Shown here: piece after piece, positions 1 through 9,266 of the stretch
Position numbering within the stretch: the stretch's first letter is position 1
Layout of the letters: the number at the start of each line of letters is the position of its first letter
NCBI RefSeq assembly: GCF_029589055.1
Contig: NZ_JARQZP010000003.1
Location: 62,001 to 126,000 of the forward strand
Length of the DNA: 64,000 nt
Source of the DNA: Vibrio hannami
GTDB lineage: Bacteria > Pseudomonadota > Gammaproteobacteria > Enterobacterales > Vibrionaceae
Reading direction: 5' to 3'
Made by a program: the position numbers and the translations under genes
The notes under the pieces: generated by a model
What the model saw: the letters and a program-made list of their open reading frames with translations, nothing else
Database searches by the model: none
What the model was told of the DNA's origin: nothing

Positions 1-1
1 A

Positions 2-1483
2 ATACTATTCGATTGTTTTGAATCGATTAATGTCAGACTACCCGATATTAGTAAGGAGCTGATTAACCAGGCCAGTACGGTCTTTTTAGCTACGAAACAT
101 ACAGTGGATAATGATTCAGTTAGCGATGACCAGCCAGATATGGGGCTAAATCATCGCGGTGGCGCACCCGGGTTTGTACGCCTTTACGAAGAGATCATGG
201 GTGATGAAGTTACAACCTACATAGTCATGCCGGATCATTCAGGTAACCGGTTCTATCAATCACTTGGAAATATCCAAATCAATAAACAGGTTGGTTTGAT
301 ATTTCCAGATTTCATTTCTGGCAGCCTACTATATATAACCGGTGAGGCGGAAAACCTGTTTGATGAAGAGGCTGAGGAGTTGATGCCTCGGGTTAGTTTA
401 TTAACACGAATCCGTGTAACTGGTGCTGTACACATTAAGCAAGGCTTAAATCTCAAAATGGTATCGGCAGAGCGATTTTCTCCCTATAACCCGCCCATCA
501 GATACTTAAAGCATGAACTAGAACAAATGGGACGTTATGGAGAGGCTGCCCCTGATTCTGACAATTCAATCTCTGCAACGTTAGTGTCGGTTAAACAGCT
601 TACAACTAGTGTAAGTACATTCACGTTCCAATTGTCAAAAGCGGTAGTGTTACCTTCTCCGGGAGGATTTGGTGTGTTTGATTTTTCAGGAGTTATTGAT
701 TCTGGTTACCGACATATGGATGACGACAATCCGCAGTTGGTGAACGACGATTATATTCGTACCTGGACACTCTCAAGCTCAGCTGACTTTGATGTAGAAG
801 CAAAGAAGTTTAGCTCGGTGAGTGAAATCAATGTAACGGTTAAACGCAAACCCGGTGGATTAATTTCCAATCTTTTACATGAAAATGCTGAGCAGAGAAT
901 TCAAAATACAAATCAAAAGCCTAGCAGTGTTATACGCTCTGGTTTTAAAGGCGCTGGTGCTGGTTTTAGCTGCTTTAACAACAAGGCTTACAGTGGCCTG
1001 CCTGCTATTCCACCGTATATGCTTTGGGTAGCAGGTGGTGTAGGTATTACGCCGTTTATGGCTATGTGGGACGGTATTTTGAATGTGTCTCGCGCACTCC
1101 CAGACCGAACAGAATTAACGACGGATATTATACTGCTGTTTGCTGGACGCGATGATGATATGAATCTGCTGAAACCTTTTCTGGAAAAAACGTCTTCACT
1201 TCCCAGCAATGTGCGTATAAAGGTATTTGGGTACCAGAGTATCAGCACTAACGAGTCAAATGGAAACAAAACGTTTTTCGAGCTCAAGCAAGGGTTTTCA
1301 GACTCAACTCTTGAAATAGAACAAAGGCGACTACAACAAAGTGACTTTGAGAGCATAGATCACTTGTCCGCTAGAGAAGTGTTTCTATGTGGTCCCAACG
1401 CACTTATGGAGATGGCTACAACGTCGTTGCAAAGCCTTGGTGGAACTGATTTGAAAATTCATCGGGAATCATACTTTTATTAG
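2..1483 (+). CDS. PPOX-type FMN domain / ferredoxin-reductase-like oxidoreductase (5' partial)
   Basis: The frame is open from base 2 with no stop, so the gene starts before the window. A GTG at 104 lies inside the N-terminal domain and is not a credible start. The first part resembles a pyridoxamine-phosphate-oxidase-like split barrel (GNRFYQSLGNI, then an IRVTG strand). The second half is an FAD/NAD(P) reductase module, with RTWTLSSS as the flavin motif, VAGGVGITPF as the nucleotide loop and FLCGPNALM near the end. No C-terminal CxxxxCxxC ferredoxin domain follows; the protein ends about 15 residues after the CGP motif. Such fusions are flavin-dependent electron-transfer proteins of unknown physiological substrate. 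The domain call is fairly sure, the reaction is not known. Confidence 0.8.
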   Translation: MLFDCFESINVRLPDISKELINQASTVFLATKHTVDNDSVSDDQPDMGLNHRGGAPGFVRLYEEIMGDEVTTYIVMPDHSGNRFYQSLGNIQINKQVGLIFPDFISGSLLYITGEAENLFDEEAEELMPRVSLLTRIRVTGAVHIKQGLNLKMVSAERFSPYNPPIRYLKHELEQMGRYGEAAPDSDNSISATLVSVKQLTTSVSTFTFQLSKAVVLPSPGGFGVFDFSGVIDSGYRHMDDDNPQLVNDDYIRTWTLSSSADFDVEAKKFSSVSEINVTVKRKPGGLISNLLHENAEQRIQNTNQKPSSVIRSGFKGAGAGFSCFNNKAYSGLPAIPPYMLWVAGGVGITPFMAMWDGILNVSRALPDRTELTTDIILLFAGRDDDMNLLKPFLEKTSSLPSNVRIKVFGYQSISTNESNGNKTFFELKQGFSDSTLEIEQRRLQQSDFESIDHLSAREVFLCGPNALMEMATTSLQSLGGTDLKIHRESYFY

Positions 1484-1577
1484 AATCGCTTGTTTGTCTC
1501 AATCGCTAAATGGTGAATGAGGAGAGTTACAAGTTCCAAAGACCCATCTGAAAGGGCACTGCCATCGCAATGGTAGG

Positions 1578-1862
1578 TTATATAATATTGTTTCGTACTA
1601 ATCCCCGCTTCACATTGGTACAGAGCTTTCCAAACTTACGAATGTCATCGAATCCGGGGGAGATACCCCGGTTTATGGTGTTTTCCCAGTAGGTTAGCTC
1701 TGAATCAACCAGTTCCATCAATTTTTTGGGACAACCAATGCAATTATTGTCTGTACCACAAACGAAGGTGTCTTCTTCATAAAGAGGAAATTCTTCTTTC
1801 GCTTGTTCGATGATGTAGCGCATTGCGGTAATACGATCAGGCTTCATGGTGGTGAGGGACAT
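1578..1862 (-). CDS. Small cysteine-containing hypothetical protein
   Basis: A 94-residue protein I do not recognise by function. Residues around 35-45 carry C-x5-C-x2-C (VCGTDNNCIGCPKK) and a further Cys lies near residue 80 (KLCTN), so metal or Fe-S binding is possible. It is rich in charged residues and has no signal peptide or membrane segment. It lies alone between two plus-strand genes. No good ribosome-binding site precedes either the first Met or the Met at residue 6, so the start is uncertain. The conserved-looking Cys pattern and lack of overlap with other genes support it as real. Confidence 0.6.
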   Translation of the reverse strand: MSLTTMKPDRITAMRYIIEQAKEEFPLYEEDTFVCGTDNNCIGCPKKLMELVDSELTYWENTINRGISPGFDDIRKFGKLCTNVKRGLVRNNII

Positions 1863-2028
1863 GGTTGAATTATGGTGAGCAAGGGTACCATCTGATTTGC
1901 TAATTTAGAAATAGCTCACAAGAAGTATCTTTACTGCCCAGACCTAGACTAAAGTCATGCATGGGTACACGGAATATCAACTATGTTTAAAGGGATATTA
2001 AAAACACAATACATTCAGGTGACCCAAA

Positions 2029-3297
2029 ATGCCCCACACTTACGATCGCCATATCAGTAATCTCACCAAAAACACATATGCGGTAATTCTTGCTGGAGGG
2101 CGAGGTAGTCGACTTCACGAGTTAACTCAATGGCGGGCCAAACCCGCAGTGTCATTTGGGGGAAAGTTTCGCATTATTGATTTTCCTTTATCGAACTGTT
2201 TTAACTCGGGAGTCTGTAAGGTAGGAGTGGCTACTCAGTATAAATCTCATTCTCTGATCCAGCATATCAGCAGAGGTTGGGGGCAGTTTAAAGCGGATTT
2301 ATCGGAGTTTGTTGAGATTCTGCCTGCATCACAGAGGCATGGAGAGGACTGGTACTCGGGCACGGCGGACGCCGTGCGGCAAAACCTGGATATTATTCGA
2401 AACACGGGCGCAAAGTATGTATTGGTTTTGTCTGGTGATCATGTTTACAGAATGGACTACGGAACATTAATTGCTCAACATGTAGAGAACAACGCCGATA
2501 TGACGGTTTGTTGTGTTGAGACTACAGTAACCGAAGCACGCGGTGCTTTTGGTGTTATGGCTGTAGACGAATCTAACCGTGTTCAGGCTTTTGATGAAAA
2601 ACCCGAAGAGCCAAAAGTGTTGCCAGGAAAACCGGGGTACTGTCTGGCTTCTATGGGGAACTACGTATTCGATATTGAGTTTCTTACTGAGCAACTGGAA
2701 AAAGACTGCATAAACGAAAGCTCAAGCCATGATTTTGGGCATGACATTATCCCTTCTATTATCGATACACATAACATTTTCGCATTTGCATTTACTGACC
2801 CTGATACAAGTAAAAAGCCATATTGGAGGGACGTTGGGACGCTGGATTCGTTCTGGGAAGCAAATATGGAGCTGGTGGAGCCCGAGCCGCAATTTGATCT
2901 CTACGACCGTACCTGGCCAATAATGACATATCAGGAGCAGTTACCTCCGGCAAAATTCATATTTGATAATGATTTTCGTCGAGGAACCGCTTTGGATTCG
3001 ACAGTCTCAAGTGGCTGCATTATCTCGGGTTCAACGATTAGAAAATCGCTGCTTTATTCCCGCGTTCATACTCATTCCCATAGCCTAATCGAATTTTCGG
3101 TTTTGATGCGAGGCTGTGATATTGGTGAGCACTGCAAGTTACTTAGAGTGATCGTTGATGCGGAGTGCCGCATACCAGCGGGGCTGACCATAGGTTACGA
3201 TAGGGAACAGGATATCGCTAACGGCTTTCGGGTCTCTGAAAATGGGATTACGCTGGTGACAAAAGATATGCTCGATGCACTGTCAAATAGACAATAG
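2029..3297 (+). CDS. glgC: Glucose-1-phosphate adenylyltransferase (ADP-glucose pyrophosphorylase)
   Basis: GlgC makes ADP-glucose from ATP and glucose 1-phosphate, the committed step of bacterial glycogen synthesis. The 422-residue length is normal. Near the N terminus are the nucleotide-binding loop LAGGRGSRL and the allosteric-site motif KPAVSFGG, followed by [18 protein letters not shown] is the catalytic Asp region, and FDEKPEEP is the sugar-phosphate-binding Lys region. The C-terminal third is a left-handed beta-helix of the hexapeptide type. No glgA, glgB or glgX lies beside it in the window, so it acts with genes elsewhere. A perfect palindrome covers its stop codon. Confidence 0.95.
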   Translation: MPHTYDRHISNLTKNTYAVILAGGRGSRLHELTQWRAKPAVSFGGKFRIIDFPLSNCFNSGVCKVGVATQYKSHSLIQHISRGWGQFKADLSEFVEILPASQRHGEDWYSGTADAVRQNLDIIRNTGAKYVLVLSGDHVYRMDYGTLIAQHVENNADMTVCCVETTVTEARGAFGVMAVDESNRVQAFDEKPEEPKVLPGKPGYCLASMGNYVFDIEFLTEQLEKDCINESSSHDFGHDIIPSIIDTHNIFAFAFTDPDTSKKPYWRDVGTLDSFWEANMELVEPEPQFDLYDRTWPIMTYQEQLPPAKFIFDNDFRRGTALDSTVSSGCIISGSTIRKSLLYSRVHTHSHSLIEFSVLMRGCDIGEHCKLLRVIVDAECRIPAGLTIGYDREQDIANGFRVSENGITLVTKDMLDALSNRQ

Positions 3298-3312
3298 TTT
3301 GTCTATTTGACA
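3281..3312 (+). repeat. Perfect 14-bp inverted repeat spanning the glgC stop codon
   Basis: Arms 3281-3294 and 3299-3312 are exact reverse complements with a TAGT loop, and the glgC stop TAG (3295-3297) sits in the loop. The hairpin is AT-rich and is not followed by a T run, so it is a poor intrinsic terminator. It could protect the glgC mRNA 3' end. Confidence 0.6.
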
Positions 3313-3472
3313 ACGCGTTATGTTGTCATAATTACATCTTGCAAAGAGCATTTATTTCTAATGCATTGATTTTTATAGGATAAAAAACGGTATATTTCCT
3401 GCTATTTCACTTAGTGATAATGGTGAGTTAGCCATAGTCACTATTTGATTTACTCTGCGTGGGGAAATATAG

Positions 3473-3598
3473 ATGAAATACGTAACTTCGATGTTGAAAA
3501 TCGTGCTTGGTGCTGGCGGCGTTTATTACTCAGCAATGCTTTTAGCCTATCTTCCAGATCTTATTTACCAGTTTTTGTTTAACTTAAGTATGATGTGA
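3473..3598 (+). CDS. Possible small membrane protein (41 aa)
   Basis: A 41-codon ORF with a GGGG-containing stretch about ten bases upstream of its ATG. The peptide is strongly hydrophobic (VLGAGGVYYSAMLLAYLP) and could form one or two membrane passes. It lies in the 400-base gap between glgC and the hemerythrin gene, in the same direction. I recognise no family. It could be chance, but the base composition, hydrophobic pattern and ribosome-binding site make it plausible. Confidence 0.4.
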   Translation: MKYVTSMLKIVLGAGGVYYSAMLLAYLPDLIYQFLFNLSMM

Positions 3599-3693
3599 CG
3601 GCAACGAGTAAAATACGACTTTAAAGGTATATATTTTATTGAATATGCTCATTATTATTAACTTAAGATTTGTCTAATGAGCGCGAGAAATAT

Positions 3694-4134
3694 ATGCCAA
3701 CAATTCAGAATTTTATGACCCAGCACCATAAAACGTGCGACGAGTTACTCATTAAAGCTGAGGGAAAACTGGCTATTGGAGAGTGGGAACAGTTCAGTGA
3801 AGATTGGAATGAGTTTGAACTAGAAACGCTTCATCACTTTCAGCTAGAAGAAGACATTTTATTCCCGGAGTTTGAGACCCAAACAGGTATGACTGGCGGA
3901 CCGACAATGGTTATGCGTCAGGAGCACGCGCAAGCAAGGGCCCTTATGGAACAAATGACGGTGGCAGTTGCAGATAAAAATACCGATAAAGCGATGGGTA
4001 TTCTTGAAAGCCTGATGATCCTTATTCAGCAACACAACATGAAAGAAGAGCAAATTCTCTATCCTATGTCGGACAACCACCTGCAAAATAACGAAGAGGT
4101 TGTCGCTAAGATGGAAAATATGACCAGAGATTAA
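3694..4134 (+). CDS. Hemerythrin-like HHE-domain protein
   Basis: A four-helix di-iron protein of the hemerythrin HHE family. The ligand pattern is visible: His in FMTQHHKTCDEL, HHFQLEEDILFPEFE in helix 2, RQEHAQAR in helix 3 and QHNMKEEQILYPM in helix 4. Such proteins bind O2 or NO, or take part in iron-sulfur repair; which applies here cannot be told. I chose the ATG at 3694, which has GAG upstream. A TTG at 3670 would add eight residues. The next gene begins eight bases downstream, so it is the first gene of a three-gene operon with DUF2249 and a polytopic membrane protein. Confidence 0.85.
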   Translation: MPTIQNFMTQHHKTCDELLIKAEGKLAIGEWEQFSEDWNEFELETLHHFQLEEDILFPEFETQTGMTGGPTMVMRQEHAQARALMEQMTVAVADKNTDKAMGILESLMILIQQHNMKEEQILYPMSDNHLQNNEEVVAKMENMTRD

Positions 4135-4141
4135 TAAGAGT

Positions 4142-4402
4142 ATGGTTTATATCGTTAATCTCGATGTCAGTTTAATGGAACCTCCTCAACCTATGAGAGA
4201 AATATGTAAGAAACTCGAATCGATTAAAACGGGTGAGGTTCTGCATGTTACACACAGACGAAAGCCGGTTCCTCTGTTTGAGATGCTTGACCCTAGATTT
4301 GCCTTCGACCACCAGGAGTTTGCGCCGGATGATCATCACATCTGGTTCTGGCTTAAGGATGATTCGGACGCCGAACAGTACATTAGGGGCAATAAAAAAT
4401 GA
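4142..4402 (+). CDS. DUF2249 domain protein
   Basis: An 86-residue protein of the DUF2249 type. The core is a start like LDVSLMEPPQPM, then KLESIKTGEVLHVTHRRKPVPLFEML, and ends HHIWFWLKDD. These small TusA-like folds are often encoded beside hemerythrin-like and NO-metabolism genes; their biochemical role is not settled. It lies 8 bases after the hemerythrin gene and its stop overlaps the ATG of the next gene (ATGA), so the three genes are probably translated together. Confidence 0.8.
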   Translation: MVYIVNLDVSLMEPPQPMREICKKLESIKTGEVLHVTHRRKPVPLFEMLDPRFAFDHQEFAPDDHHIWFWLKDDSDAEQYIRGNKK

Positions 4403-5691
4403 GAATGGCGGGGCTGAATTTCGACTCTATACCGGTGATTGATGTACCTTTCCGTTTTTACCTGACAGCACCTATATTTGCGATTCTTGCATCACTGTTA
4501 TTGCTCGATCAGGGAAGTAATATATGGCTCACTCGCTGGATGCCCGGAACCCTTGCAATAACACACCTAATCGCCCTTGGGGTGATGGGAATGGTAATGA
4601 TTGGTTCCCTGTTCCAGGTGATGCCTGTGTTGTGTGGGGCACCGATTCCTATAACGGGTATTCGTGTGTCCCTTCTCCACATTGCATTTTCAGCTGGCGC
4701 ATTTTTTTTATGTGCGGCCTTTGTTGGGTGGGTGAGTTTTGACATAGGGTTTGGTTTGCTCGGCTTGAGTCTTGGCTATTTCGTCTTTGCGCTCATGAAG
4801 GTGCTTATTGTACAGGCAAGCGGTGAACAGACTCGTTTACCTATTTTATTCGCTATTGCTGCGCTTGGTATCGTGATGTTCGCTGGACTCATGCTGCTGT
4901 CTGGTTATCTATGGGGGTGGCAACTAGCTTCTGGAAAAAGCCTGACCAACTTGCATGCAGGTACTGCTTTGTTTGGCTGGGTAATGTTGTTGGTAATGGC
5001 AGTCAGTTTCCAGGTTATCCCAATGTTTCACGTAACTCCTGTTTTTCCTCGTTACTGGCAGGTAGGGCTTGTTCTTGCTACTTTGGTTGGTTTGTGGCTT
5101 ATTATCGCAGACACGTTAGCAGGAACTAACATAAGTCAGATTGGAAGTTTAAATGCATTGGTGGCTATCCTATATGCAGGGCTTGGGCTCAATCGGATAA
5201 GTAAGCGCAAGCGCAAACTGCCAGATGTAGTCATCTCTTATTGGCAGGTTGCGTTTGTCAGTTTAATCGCAGGTTGTACATTGCTTATCGCTTTACCGTT
5301 TTTATCCACTGAGTGGCAATCAAAAACTGAAGTGTTTATGGCGATGATTATTGGATGTGGATTCATTCTTGGTATTATCCAGGGGATGTTGCTAAAGATA
5401 GTTCCGTTTCTTATCAGCCTTCATTTGCAATCAGTCGCGATGAAAAATCCGGCGTCCATGATGCTATTACCCGATCACTATAGCCTGATTAGTCGTAGTC
5501 AAGGGAAAGCTCAGTTCTGGTTATATATAGCTGTGCTTGTTTCAATTAGTATTGCTTTTCTGCACCCTGAATTCACACAATTTTTGGGGCTGATATTTAT
5601 GGCAAACTGGCTGTGTGTCGGGTACAACATCGTTACCGCAGCAACCAGATACTCACGAGTGAGAAATGAGATGCTGGAATACAATGCTTAA
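4399..5691 (+). CDS. Polytopic membrane protein, heme-copper-oxidase-like / NO-response associated
   Basis: A 430-residue protein with about 12 hydrophobic segments and almost no soluble domain. Conserved-looking histidines lie inside or beside membrane segments: ITHLIALG around residue 55, NLHAGTALFGW in the middle, IPMFHVTP and LISLHLQ later. The pattern recalls subunit I of heme-copper oxidases and NnrS-like haem proteins, but I cannot place it in NnrS itself. Partners hemerythrin and DUF2249 suggest a role in NO or low-oxygen physiology (inference). It starts inside the stop of the DUF2249 gene. An intact T8 run (4702-4709) is read in frame here. Confidence 0.7.
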   Translation: MRMAGLNFDSIPVIDVPFRFYLTAPIFAILASLLLLDQGSNIWLTRWMPGTLAITHLIALGVMGMVMIGSLFQVMPVLCGAPIPITGIRVSLLHIAFSAGAFFLCAAFVGWVSFDIGFGLLGLSLGYFVFALMKVLIVQASGEQTRLPILFAIAALGIVMFAGLMLLSGYLWGWQLASGKSLTNLHAGTALFGWVMLLVMAVSFQVIPMFHVTPVFPRYWQVGLVLATLVGLWLIIADTLAGTNISQIGSLNALVAILYAGLGLNRISKRKRKLPDVVISYWQVAFVSLIAGCTLLIALPFLSTEWQSKTEVFMAMIIGCGFILGIIQGMLLKIVPFLISLHLQSVAMKNPASMMLLPDHYSLISRSQGKAQFWLYIAVLVSISIAFLHPEFTQFLGLIFMANWLCVGYNIVTAATRYSRVRNEMLEYNA

Positions 5692-6391
5692 CTCTTTATC
5701 CATTCGTTCTTATAGCCATCAAAGGAAAGGACATGCTCATGATTACCATCAGCTAGTATTGCCTTTGCGTGGTGCGATTAATATCGAAGTAGAGACGTTT
5801 AAAGGAAAAGTGGTGCCAGGTGAATGCGTCATCGTGAAGTCTGGAGAGATGCATTACTTCAATGCAGAATCAGAAGCAAAATTTGTTGTCGCTGATTTGG
5901 ATACGCTTCCTGACTCTCTAGGCTATTCAGATACAGTGGTGTTTTCAGTTTCACCTCCCTTGTTTCACTTCCTAGGATTTGTAGAAGCTCAACTCAAACA
6001 TCAGCTAAATAATCAGGTAGAAAGGCTGATGTTTGACACATTTTATAGTGTTCTCGCTGAGCAAAGATTAATAAGAAAACGAGACCCTAGGGTTCGTGAG
6101 GTGATGGACTACATAGAAAACCATTTAGCTGAGCCTTTGTCTGTTCCAGGCCTGGCAAGTGTGGCGTGTCTAAGTCCTACTCAGTTTAAGAAGGTTTTTA
6201 AACAGCAAACTGAGTATACCGTTTCCGATTATATTACTAAGTTACGTATGGAAAGGGCGCAGGCTCTATTGATACATACTGATTATCCAATGCAAATAGT
6301 CGCGGAGTCGGTTGGTTACTCGGACCTTTCTGCATTCAGTCGTCGTTTCTCCAAATTTTATGGTATGCCGCCGTCGAAGATTTCACGCTAA
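5684..6391 (+). CDS. AraC-family transcriptional regulator with N-terminal cupin
   Basis: The N-terminal half is a cupin-like sensor domain (HAHDYHQLVLPLRG, then SGEMHYFN). The C-terminal 100 residues hold the two helix-turn-helix motifs of the AraC/XylS family: LSVPGLASVACLSPTQFKKVF and the signature SVGYSDLSAFSRRFSKFYG, ending PPSKISR. I prefer the ATG at 5684, which overlaps the upstream stop by 8 bases; an in-frame ATG at 5666 would add six residues. Regulators of this short cupin type often control a neighbouring exporter, and a DMT-family transporter gene follows 113 bases downstream. Confidence 0.85.
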   Translation: MLNSLSIRSYSHQRKGHAHDYHQLVLPLRGAINIEVETFKGKVVPGECVIVKSGEMHYFNAESEAKFVVADLDTLPDSLGYSDTVVFSVSPPLFHFLGFVEAQLKHQLNNQVERLMFDTFYSVLAEQRLIRKRDPRVREVMDYIENHLAEPLSVPGLASVACLSPTQFKKVFKQQTEYTVSDYITKLRMERAQALLIHTDYPMQIVAESVGYSDLSAFSRRFSKFYGMPPSKISR

Positions 6392-6504
6392 AGATTATTA
6401 ATCCAATTACATTTATACAGCAATAAAAAGCGTCCGATCTGCAAAATAAAAATCAAGCTAACCATTTAAGCTTTCTGTTATTCGAGAAACATCAATGACA
6501 GATT

Positions 6505-7431
6505 ATGCAAATAAAAGATGAACCAACCCTTGGAGTAATGGCGGTAGTCGCAGCAAGTTTCCTATGGGGAACAACCGGCACCGCTGCAAGTTTTACTCTG
6601 GACGTAAGTCCACTCGCGACTGGCGCGTTTGCGATGGGAGTCGCGGGTATCCTACTCGTGTTACGCTCTTTTAGAACACTACGTGAAGATCTTCCTCGTT
6701 TGCGAGATAATTTGCCCTTACTATGTGTAGGCGGCTTATCTGTTGCTGCATACCCGCTGGCTTTTTATTCCTCCATGAGGTTGTCTGGAGTTGCGATTGG
6801 TACGGTTATCTCGATTGCAAGTGCTCCCCTTTTCACTGTGTTACTTGAAAAAATCATTAATAGAAAGCCGATAGCGTCTAAGTGGGTATGGAGCTTCTGT
6901 ATTGGTAGCCTTGGTGTGATATTGCTTTCGGTTGGGAAGCAAAGTGGCTCCATACAATATAGCGACTCTCCTTATCAACTTTATGGCATTTTACTTGGAA
7001 TATTAGCGGCACTGAGTTATGCCGTGTATTCGTGGTCAGCTCGTGAATTAATTGTAAAAGGTGTAGGCTCCTCCTCGGCGGTGTCCGCACAATTTGGTAT
7101 AGCTGCTTTTATCTTACTCCCTTCACTCTACTTAACAGGAGAGAATTTATTTGCAGGAGTGCAAAATACAGTCGTCGCTATTTACATGGCAACAGTACCA
7201 ATGTTTTTGGGCTATCTGGCTTTTGGGTATGCGTTAAAAAAGATAGAAGCCAGTATGGTGACACTTATCACTCTTCTCGAGCCTGCAGTGGCAGTGGTTT
7301 TTGCTGTGTTGATAGTAGGAGAAAGGTTCAACTTGCTTGCGTTGATAGGAATACTTCTCATCAGTGTTGCACTGTTGATCCAAATTATTAAACCCAATTT
7401 GGTGTTTGGAGTTTTGAATTCACGTGGGTAA
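6505..7431 (+). CDS. EamA/DMT-family transporter
   Basis: A 308-residue inner-membrane protein with ten predicted helices in two EamA repeats. The first repeat starts at GVMAVVAASFLWGTTGTAASF; the second starts around LYGILLGILAALSYAVYSWSAR. The signature near the end of the second repeat, LITLLEPAVAVVFAVLIVGE, is typical. Family members export amino acids, metabolites or drugs; the substrate is not predictable here. The preceding AraC gene may be its regulator. Confidence 0.88.
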   Translation: MQIKDEPTLGVMAVVAASFLWGTTGTAASFTLDVSPLATGAFAMGVAGILLVLRSFRTLREDLPRLRDNLPLLCVGGLSVAAYPLAFYSSMRLSGVAIGTVISIASAPLFTVLLEKIINRKPIASKWVWSFCIGSLGVILLSVGKQSGSIQYSDSPYQLYGILLGILAALSYAVYSWSARELIVKGVGSSSAVSAQFGIAAFILLPSLYLTGENLFAGVQNTVVAIYMATVPMFLGYLAFGYALKKIEASMVTLITLLEPAVAVVFAVLIVGERFNLLALIGILLISVALLIQIIKPNLVFGVLNSRG

Positions 7432-7443
7432 TGTTATTCTTCA

Positions 7444-9144
7444 ATGAACTATCTTTTAGTTCAGTCAATTATGATTTCCAAAGTCCTTCAAAGACGATTT
7501 ATTAGTATGTTCAACACCGCAGTCGAAGGACTGTGGATAATGACTCCTGACGGAAAACTCTCCTATTACAACCACTCTTTTTATCAACAATTTGATATCA
7601 GTATAGAGAACGCTACGCTAGAGGATTGGATCAATCTTATACACCCAGAAGATCGTATCCAGTTTGATGAGCGGGTCGATGAGCACCTCAATGAAGAAGA
7701 GAAGAGTTCGGAGAGAGTTTATAGCCAGTACAGAGTGCTAAAAAAAGATGGTAACTATTGCTGGATTGAAGCGGTAGGCGTGATGCAAGAGGATGCTGAT
7801 GGCGAGTTTATGGTGGGTAACCACCGTGACATCAGTGAACAAAAGGTGTTGGAGTCATCAATACGTCGCCTTGCCTATTTCGATCAAAGTACTGGTTTGC
7901 CAAATAGTGATCAGCTAAAAATAGATCTCGAGAACCGACATTCTAACGTTACTCTGTTTAGTATCCACCTTGATGGTATACGCTCTTTTATCAATCAGTA
8001 CGGTACTGATAGTGTTAAGGAAATTGTTAACAGCATTATTGAATGCTCAGAGATTTTTTCGTCTTTCAACAGCAAATTCTACCGGACTGATATCGATACT
8101 TTTGCGGTTCTGCTTACTAGTGAAGTAACCGAGCAGTACCTGGCAAAGTTGTGTCAAAAATTCATCTCAAAGTTTACCAGCATATCCACTGGCAGTGGTG
8201 TTTTATACGCAGGCAGAGTCTTTGTTGGAGCCTTTCCTTGCAGTGATAAGGGGCTCTCTCCAGAGTCAATTATCGCCTGGGCCGATCAAACCGCAGAGTA
8301 CGCATTGCGACATGAACCAGCGCATTGGGCGGTATGCAATGCTTCTATCCAGATAAAAGTTGAACGCTATTTCTACATAGAGAGAAACTTAAAGAGTGCG
8401 ATTGAAAACGATGAGATATCTATCCGTTTTCAACCCATTGTATGCTCAAGTACAAATCAGATAAGAAGCTTTGAAGCACTTGCTCGTTGGGAGAAAAGTG
8501 AAATTGGTGAAATCTACCCGGATGAGTTTATTCCAGCAGCCGAGCGCAAAAGCCTGATAAGTGCATTAGGAGAGAAGGTATTTGCCCAGGCAGCAAGTTT
8601 CATCGCTTACTACGACAAGATATGGAATTGTAGCATTAAGATAAACGTGAATATATCGGTGCTCCAGTTGTTGGCGAGCGACTTTCCGCAACAACTCATT
8701 CGTATCGCTCAAGAAGAAGGTGCCCGACCTGAAAGTATCGTTATCGAGTTAACGGAGTCAGTACTACTGGAAGGGCAGCATCAAGCGATGACTCAGTTGA
8801 GGGAGTTAGATAAAGCTGGATTTGAGCTAGCCATGGATGATTTTGGTTCTGGTCATAGCTCTGTAACCGGCTTCTTTAAACTGCCATTCAACTGTTTGAA
8901 GATTGATCGAGAGTTAGCTAATGAGTCTATGAAAGAGATAGAACCGTTAGCCTATTTGGAGTTTTTAACCATGCTATGCTCCATGAAGGGAATCAAGGTT
9001 ACCGTAGAGGGTATAGAATCAACTGAGATGGTAGAGAAGTTTACAAACATGGATGTGACCCATTTTCAAGGCTATTTCTATTCTCGACCAATGACGCTGG
9101 AAAACGCACTATCGATAAAACCGAGTACGGTTTTTCCAATCTAA
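7444..9144 (+). CDS. PAS - degenerate GGDEF - EAL protein, probable c-di-GMP phosphodiesterase
   Basis: Residues about 20-135 form a PAS domain ending in a PAC-like RDISEQK motif. A GGDEF-type fold follows, but at the active-site position the sequence reads RTDIDTF instead of GGDEF, so cyclase activity is unlikely. The C-terminal EAL domain keeps its key residues: FEALARW, INVNIS, IELTES, AMDDFGSG, LKIDRE, VEGIES and HFQGYFYS. It should therefore degrade c-di-GMP, with the GGDEF fold perhaps serving as a GTP sensor (known for such hybrids). There is no membrane segment, so it is cytoplasmic. The gene is monocistronic, with a strong terminator behind it. Starts at 7444 or 7471 are both possible. 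Confidence 0.88.
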   Translation: MNYLLVQSIMISKVLQRRFISMFNTAVEGLWIMTPDGKLSYYNHSFYQQFDISIENATLEDWINLIHPEDRIQFDERVDEHLNEEEKSSERVYSQYRVLKKDGNYCWIEAVGVMQEDADGEFMVGNHRDISEQKVLESSIRRLAYFDQSTGLPNSDQLKIDLENRHSNVTLFSIHLDGIRSFINQYGTDSVKEIVNSIIECSEIFSSFNSKFYRTDIDTFAVLLTSEVTEQYLAKLCQKFISKFTSISTGSGVLYAGRVFVGAFPCSDKGLSPESIIAWADQTAEYALRHEPAHWAVCNASIQIKVERYFYIERNLKSAIENDEISIRFQPIVCSSTNQIRSFEALARWEKSEIGEIYPDEFIPAAERKSLISALGEKVFAQAASFIAYYDKIWNCSIKINVNISVLQLLASDFPQQLIRIAQEEGARPESIVIELTESVLLEGQHQAMTQLRELDKAGFELAMDDFGSGHSSVTGFFKLPFNCLKIDRELANESMKEIEPLAYLEFLTMLCSMKGIKVTVEGIESTEMVEKFTNMDVTHFQGYFYSRPMTLENALSIKPSTVFPI

Positions 9145-9177
9145 AACAAAATCTGTATCTAAAAATCACTCGACTAT

Positions 9178-9209
9178 AGAAAGCCTGCTGTTTAAAGCAG
9201 GCTTTCTTT
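9178..9209 (+). terminator. Rho-independent terminator
   Basis: A perfect 12-bp stem (9178-9189 with 9196-9207), loop GTTTAA, followed by TTATTTA. It ends the PAS-GGDEF-EAL transcript. Confidence 0.9.
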
Positions 9210-9266
9210 ATTTACCCAGACTCTGCCGTTAAAATAGTCCGCTAAAGTTTATAGTTGGAAATAAAA

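Noticed and set aside
988-1356. 122-codon minus-strand ORF in the first gene
   Set aside because: Antisense to the ferredoxin-reductase-like domain, no motif.
3348-3364. GCATT-N7-AATGC as an NsrR-like site upstream of the hemerythrin operon
   Set aside because: Only a partial match to the known NsrR half-sites and too far from the operon (more than 300 bases); not strong enough to list.
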